From NCBI GenBank assembly GCA_020028375.1, contig JAHZNX010000096.1, positions 1-8,065 of the forward strand: DNA of 8,065 nucleotides, read 5' to 3'. The number at the start of each line of letters is the position of its first letter. Position 1 is the first letter of the stretch. The DNA comes from Betaproteobacteria bacterium. GTDB lineage: Bacteria; Pseudomonadota; Gammaproteobacteria; Burkholderiales; SG8-41. This document shows positions 5,966 to 8,065 of the stretch, one piece after another. Made by a program: the position numbers and the translations under genes. The notes under the pieces are model-generated. The model ran no database searches. It saw nothing but the letters and a program-made list of their open reading frames with translations, and was not told the origin of the DNA.

Positions 5966-6986
5966 CGTGAGCTCCAGACGCGCCCAGGCGCTTGTCGAGG
6001 GTCTCGCCCAGCGCGCGCAGCGCGGCGCGCAGGTCGAGCAGCTCGCGCGTGACGGTGGCGCACGCCTCCCGCCCAAGGCTCTCCAGCGAGCGCTCCAGGA
6101 GCCGCGCGTGCAGGCGCGCCGCGACGCGCTTCATCGTCCAGGCGTCGGCCACCAGCTGCTCGCCCGGCGTGCGGTGCGGGGCGCCTCCCTTGGGCGGCGG
6201 CGCGGCCTGCGGCGCCTGCTCGAGCAGGACGTCCCACTCCGCTGCGGGCGCCGCCAGGAGCGCATCGACGAGCCGCACCGTCTGGCGCGTCGTCATCCCT
6301 CGCCGCGCCACCGCGTGCGCCACCACGTCCTGGTTGCAGCGCTGCAACCGGCCCAGCTCCACCGCCGCGGTCGCCGACAGGAGTCCCAGCCGCACGCTGG
6401 CCGTGATCCCGTCGGAGAGCCCCTCGGCCAGCGTCAACCGGCGGCACACGAAGCTCTTGTGCCGGCCGAGCAGCAGCGCGATCTGCGGCTGGGTGAGCGC
6501 GTCGTCCCGGTACAACGACCGCACCAGCCAGGCTTCCTCGAGCTCGCACAGCCCCGCCCCCGCGTTGCAGCGCAACAGCCGCACCTTCGCGCCCGCCGCG
6601 TCGAGCGCGTGCACCTCGGCCCGGACCGCTGACCACGACAGCTGGCGCGCCGCGCGCGCCCGCTTGAAGCCGTCGAAGAGCTCGAGGCCCTTGCCGGCGC
6701 GGTACACCTGCACCGGCGTCAGCTGCCCCAGCCTCGCCAGCGACAGCTGCATCTCTTGCTGCGCCTCGGGCGCGCACAACCGCACCGACGCGAGCGCCTC
6801 GCCCAGCTCCGCCGGCGCCACCGCGATCGTCGCTGCCGCCTCGCCCGTCATCCCGCGGGACGGTGCGCCCGCTCGCTCGCTGCTGACCAGACCGGCGCGT
6901 GACGGATGTCCCAGAAAAGCGCGCTCAACCCCCCGTCCCGACTCGCGATCCTTGGCCGAGGGTGGCGCGTGACAGCGCGCCCTCAT
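5955..6986 (-). CDS. ParB/Spo0J-like DNA-binding protein encoded within the IS21-type element
   Basis: 343 residues from the ATG at 6986. That start overlaps the stop of the upstream zinc-ribbon gene (ATGA) and has GGAGG 13 nt before it. A second start, Met46 at 6851, gives 298 residues and may be the true one: the 45-residue extension has weaker GC3 and contains two copies of the motif array. Numbering from Met46, a ParB N-domain runs about 8-80 with GQLTPVQVYRAGKGLELFDGFKRARAARQL. A linker region with CELEEAWLVRSL (about 102-113) leads to a helix-turn-helix, LTQPQIALLLGRHKSFVCRRLTLAEGL (about 119-145), then a helical C-terminus. The classic GERR nucleotide-contact box reads GFKR. Chromosomal and plasmid ParB proteins bind parS and spread using CTP. 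Here the gene sits in a transposase operon without ParA, so a role in transposition or operon control is more likely. Function is inferred. Confidence 0.8.
   Translation of the reverse strand: MRARCHAPPSAKDRESGRGVERAFLGHPSRAGLVSSERAGAPSRGMTGEAAATIAVAPAELGEALASVRLCAPEAQQEMQLSLARLGQLTPVQVYRAGKGLELFDGFKRARAARQLSWSAVRAEVHALDAAGAKVRLLRCNAGAGLCELEEAWLVRSLYRDDALTQPQIALLLGRHKSFVCRRLTLAEGLSDGITASVRLGLLSATAAVELGRLQRCNQDVVAHAVARRGMTTRQTVRLVDALLAAPAAEWDVLLEQAPQAAPPPKGGAPHRTPGEQLVADAWTMKRVAARLHARLLERSLESLGREACATVTRELLDLRAALRALGETLDKRLGASGAHDVG
6851..6860. promoter_or_regulatory. 10-bp perfect palindrome at the internal ParB-like start
   Basis: TCCCGCGGGA is a perfect palindrome that touches the Met46 ATG (6849-6851) of the ParB-like gene. 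It may be a chance feature of GC-rich DNA, or an operator if translation starts there. Confidence 0.2.
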
Positions 6987-7143
6987 GTCCCAACCTGCGC
7001 CTCCGAAACCTCAATCGCCCCAGCGAAAAGATGCCTGATCCGGCGGCGGAGGCCGGCGCGTGACAGCCGCTCGGCTTGTCCCAACTTCTCGATGATTTCC
7101 TCAATGGCGCTGGCCGCTTCCGCGGACAGGCCGGCGCGTGACA
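6894..7143 (-). repeat. Four-copy GGCGCGTGAC motif array
   Basis: On the + strand GGCGCGTGACA (or ..GACG) occurs at 6894, 6964, 7055 and 7133. Copies 2 and 3 are each followed, after exactly 11 bp, by TGTCCCAAC (6986 and 7077). Copy 1 has TGTCCCA after 2 bp (6907). Copy 4 has only GGTCCA. The half-sites GTGACA and TGTCCC make an imperfect inverted repeat. On the minus strand the units can encode SRAGL/SRATL-type peptides, but in different frames for different copies. That points to conserved DNA rather than a conserved protein repeat. The array spans the zinc-ribbon/ParB-like gene junction and could be an operator or ParB-like binding site. Confidence 0.6.
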
Positions 7144-7384
7144 TCGGCGGTCCAGGCCCCGCCGCCGACTGCCGCTGCCGTCGAGATCGTTGCTGCCGCT
7201 CGCGCTCAGCCTCGCGGAACTCCGCCGGCGCCGCCGATCGCCGCGACCTCGCTTGCCGCGCACGTCGCTGGCGACGACACCGCGCCGAGCACGTCCTCTG
7301 TGTCTTCGCCGCCGATGCGTGCGCGCGGTACCACACGCGGCACTCGCAGCATCGCTGGCGCGCCCTCTCGTCCTCGAGCCCCAT
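6983..7384 (-). CDS. Small basic zinc-ribbon-like protein, first gene of the IS21-type operon
   Basis: 133 residues from the ATG at 7384. Four Cys in the pattern C12-x2-C15 ... C32-x3-C36 (with an extra Cys13), in CCECRVWYRAHASAAKTQRTCSARC, suggest a zinc-binding knuckle. It is followed by a very basic stretch, RRQRRARQARSRRS, and a charged helix, EFREAERERQQRSRRQRQ, that may bind DNA or RNA. The C-terminal part contains SRAGLSAEAASAIEEIIEKLGQAERLSRAGLRRRIRHL, a helical region that includes two of the DNA motif copies, and ends VGT. The stop overlaps the ATG of the ParB-like gene. Only a G-run, not a clear ribosome site, precedes the start. The position just inside the terminal repeat, co-directional with istA/istB, suggests a regulator or accessory DNA-binding protein of the element. 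I recognise the Cys-rich fold type but not a named family. Confidence 0.65.
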   Translation of the reverse strand: MGLEDERARQRCCECRVWYRAHASAAKTQRTCSARCRRQRRARQARSRRSAAPAEFREAERERQQRSRRQRQSAAGPGPPMSRAGLSAEAASAIEEIIEKLGQAERLSRAGLRRRIRHLFAGAIEVSEAQVGT

Positions 7385-7442
7385 CCCCCGACCGTCGTCG
7401 AAGGCTGGCGCCGGCGCGACCTCGCCCCGCTCGCTGCGGCGA

Positions 7443-7682
7443 TCAGGCGGCCGGGGTGGATCTCAAGACCGCCGCGGGGTGGATCTCAGGCTGGCCGCCG
7501 CCAAAGTGGGTGGTCGACGGTTGAAGCTTCGGGACGGAGATCGTCACGGCCTCGACGGCGGCCAACTGGCCCCGCGCGGCGGTCATCTGCACGTGGAGGG
7601 TCGCTCGCTCCGCATCGAGCGCGGAGAGCCTGGCCTCGAGTCGAGCCAGCTCGCTCGCGATTTCCTCTCGATTCGGAGTCAC
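7443..7682 (-). pseudogene. Truncated coiled-coil protein fragment, cut by the IS21-type end
   Basis: From a GTG at 7682 the frame gives NREEIASELARLEARLSALDAERATLHVQMTAARGQLAAVEA, a clear heptad-type coiled coil. About 20 residues follow (VTISVPKLQPSTTHFGGG), then residues encoded by the IS21 terminal repeat, with a stop at 7443. The native gene thus lost its 3' part at about 7508-7530. Such N-terminal coiled coils precede the helicase/primase part of some large DEAD-box proteins (TOTE-like systems), but nothing diagnostic survives and I do not assign it. The frame is open upstream of the GTG with very high GC3 as far as a TAG at 7758-7760, so it may be the continuation of the next reading frame rather than a separate gene. 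Confidence 0.45.
7457..7507 (+). repeat. IS21-type terminal inverted repeat, promoter-side end
   Basis: Read outward on the + strand, the inner site TGGATCTCAAGACCGCCGCG begins at 7457 and the outer site TGGATCTCAGGCTGG begins at 7480, 23 bp apart. The end is GGCCGCCGCCAAAGT at 7493-7507. Both sites face out of the element and match the opposite end in sequence, spacing and total span. Confidence 0.7.
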
Positions 7683-7757
7683 GTCACCGGTCCGCTTCTT
7701 CGGCGCGTCCGGCGGGCGCGGCCGTATCGGCCCCAGCTCCTCGACCTCGGTCGCCGC

Positions 7758-8065
7758 CTACGGCGCAAATCGTCCATCGTCGCGCGCGAGGAAGCGGATG
7801 AGGCACCCGTGAAGGAGCGCCCAGGCCTGGCGCGACACTCTCGCGACGACCAGCGCCGTAGACCCGATCGCCTGCTTGTGGAGAGCGGCGGGGAGCAGGA
7901 GATCGGCCGCGTACCCTTGACCTTCAGGGAGACCGGGCCACGGCGGGACAAAGAAGCGCCGGCTCGGGCGATACGCGCGAAGCGCCGCGAGCTGCTCGGC
8001 ATTCGCGGCGCTCACGTCGACAAGCGGGACGATCTGCGTCCACGCGACATCTACGAGCGCTCGAT
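7758..8065 (-). CDS. Unrecognised protein, C-terminal part, 5' end outside window
   Basis: The minus frame is open from the window edge to TAG at 7758-7760, giving about 101 residues: RALVDVAWTQIVPLVDVSAANAEQLAALRAYRPSRRF, then FVPPWPGLPEGQGYAADLL, LPAALHKQAIGSTALVVARV and SRQAWALLHGCLIRFLARDDGRFAP. A GTG at 8015 could be an internal start, but the sequence upstream of it is equally protein-like, so the gene probably begins outside the window. The composition is that of a soluble alpha/beta protein with no membrane helix, signal or catalytic motif that I recognise. After the TAG the same frame continues open into the coiled-coil fragment, so this may be the middle of one gene carrying a nonsense mutation. 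Confidence 0.5.
   Translation of the reverse strand, partial: RALVDVAWTQIVPLVDVSAANAEQLAALRAYRPSRRFFVPPWPGLPEGQGYAADLLLPAALHKQAIGSTALVVARVSRQAWALLHGCLIRFLARDDGRFAP

Larger units (their letters stand above)
3088..7507 (-). mobile_element. IS21-type element with five genes (about 4.4 kb)
   Basis: The element holds istA and istB plus three extra genes, all on the minus strand: zinc-ribbon protein, ParB-like protein, istA, istB, small helical protein. It is bounded by inverted terminal regions of equal length (3088-3138 and 7457-7507). Each contains two outward-reading TGGATC sites 23 bp apart and ends GGCCGCCGCC-R-AAGT. IS21-family ends are known to carry several repeated transposase-binding sites, so this fits. 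Known IS21 elements are usually 2-2.5 kb with two genes; the size and extra genes are the odd point. Exact termini and a target duplication could not be fixed, as the flanks are unrelated (IS66 tnpA remnant and a coiled-coil gene). Confidence 0.75.

Noticed and set aside
4871..6052. 393-codon open frame on the + strand opposite istA
   Set aside because: It mirrors istA and has no domain pattern, while the minus-strand protein has a complete DDE transposase signature.
5967..6972. Long + strand frames opposite the ParB-like gene
   Set aside because: Composition is Arg/Ser/His-rich and unlike a protein family; the ParB-like protein on the minus strand explains the coding signal.
6894..7143. CRISPR-like array
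   Set aside because: The repeated part is only about 11 bp plus a 9-bp second half, unit spacing is uneven (70, 91 and 78 bp), and there is no cas gene.
6925..7263. Alternative minus frame ending SRATLGQGSRVGTGG
   Set aside because: Most of it is low-complexity Arg/Ser. Its similarity to the zinc-ribbon protein tail comes from the DNA motif array, not from a second gene.
3081..7517. TCGAC on both outer sides of the IS21-type element as a target duplication
   Set aside because: Accepting it needs unequal distances from the matched terminal repeats, and five GC-rich bases are expected by chance. The flanks are also unrelated genes.
7443..7682. Firm call as the N-terminus of a TOTE-type helicase/primase conflict protein
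   Set aside because: Only a generic coiled coil remains; no primase or helicase motif is in the window, so the family cannot be supported.

Overview
The window is very GC-rich, with strong G/C preference at third codon positions. It looks like a composite mobile-element locus beside an exopolysaccharide/capsule gene. Codon use and the kinds of accessory proteins suggest a high-GC soil-type bacterium, possibly Myxococcota/Deltaproteobacteria. That placement is an impression; there is no rRNA or housekeeping marker to test it.

Layout, left to right. (1) 1-546 (+): the C-terminal end of a Wzz/GNVR-type polysaccharide chain-length determinant. (2) 517-737 (-): the C-terminal remnant of a SAM-dependent methyltransferase, cut off where an IS66-type terminus begins (GTAACC at 737). 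(3) 737 to about 3090: an IS66-family element on the minus strand, with tnpC (DDE transposase), tnpB and only the 3' tail of tnpA. (4) About 3088-7507: an unusually large, apparently complete IS21-type element. It is bounded by inverted terminal regions, each holding two TGGATC-containing sites exactly 23 bp apart. Its five minus-strand genes run, in transcription order: a Cys-rich zinc-ribbon-like protein, a ParB/Spo0J-like protein, IstA (DDE transposase), IstB (AAA+ ATPase) and a small helical protein of unknown function. (5) 7508-8065 (-): remnants of one or two unrecognised genes, cut off by the IS21 element and possibly split by an in-frame TAG.

The most interesting part is the IS21-type element. 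Ordinary IS21 elements carry only istA and istB. Here they sit inside a tightly overlapping five-gene operon (ATGA junctions, an 11-bp overlap and a 118-bp overlap). A four-copy GGCGCGTGAC-type motif array lies across the junction of the first two genes. A ParB-like DNA-binding protein moving with an IS21 IstA/IstB pair suggests an extra layer of target choice, regulation or DNA clustering. That function is inferred, not shown.

The flanks of the two elements do not rejoin into one gene: IS66 tnpA lies on one side of IS21 and an unrelated coiled-coil gene on the other, and methyltransferase sequence is seen only left of IS66. The locus has therefore probably gone through several insertions plus deletion or recombination.
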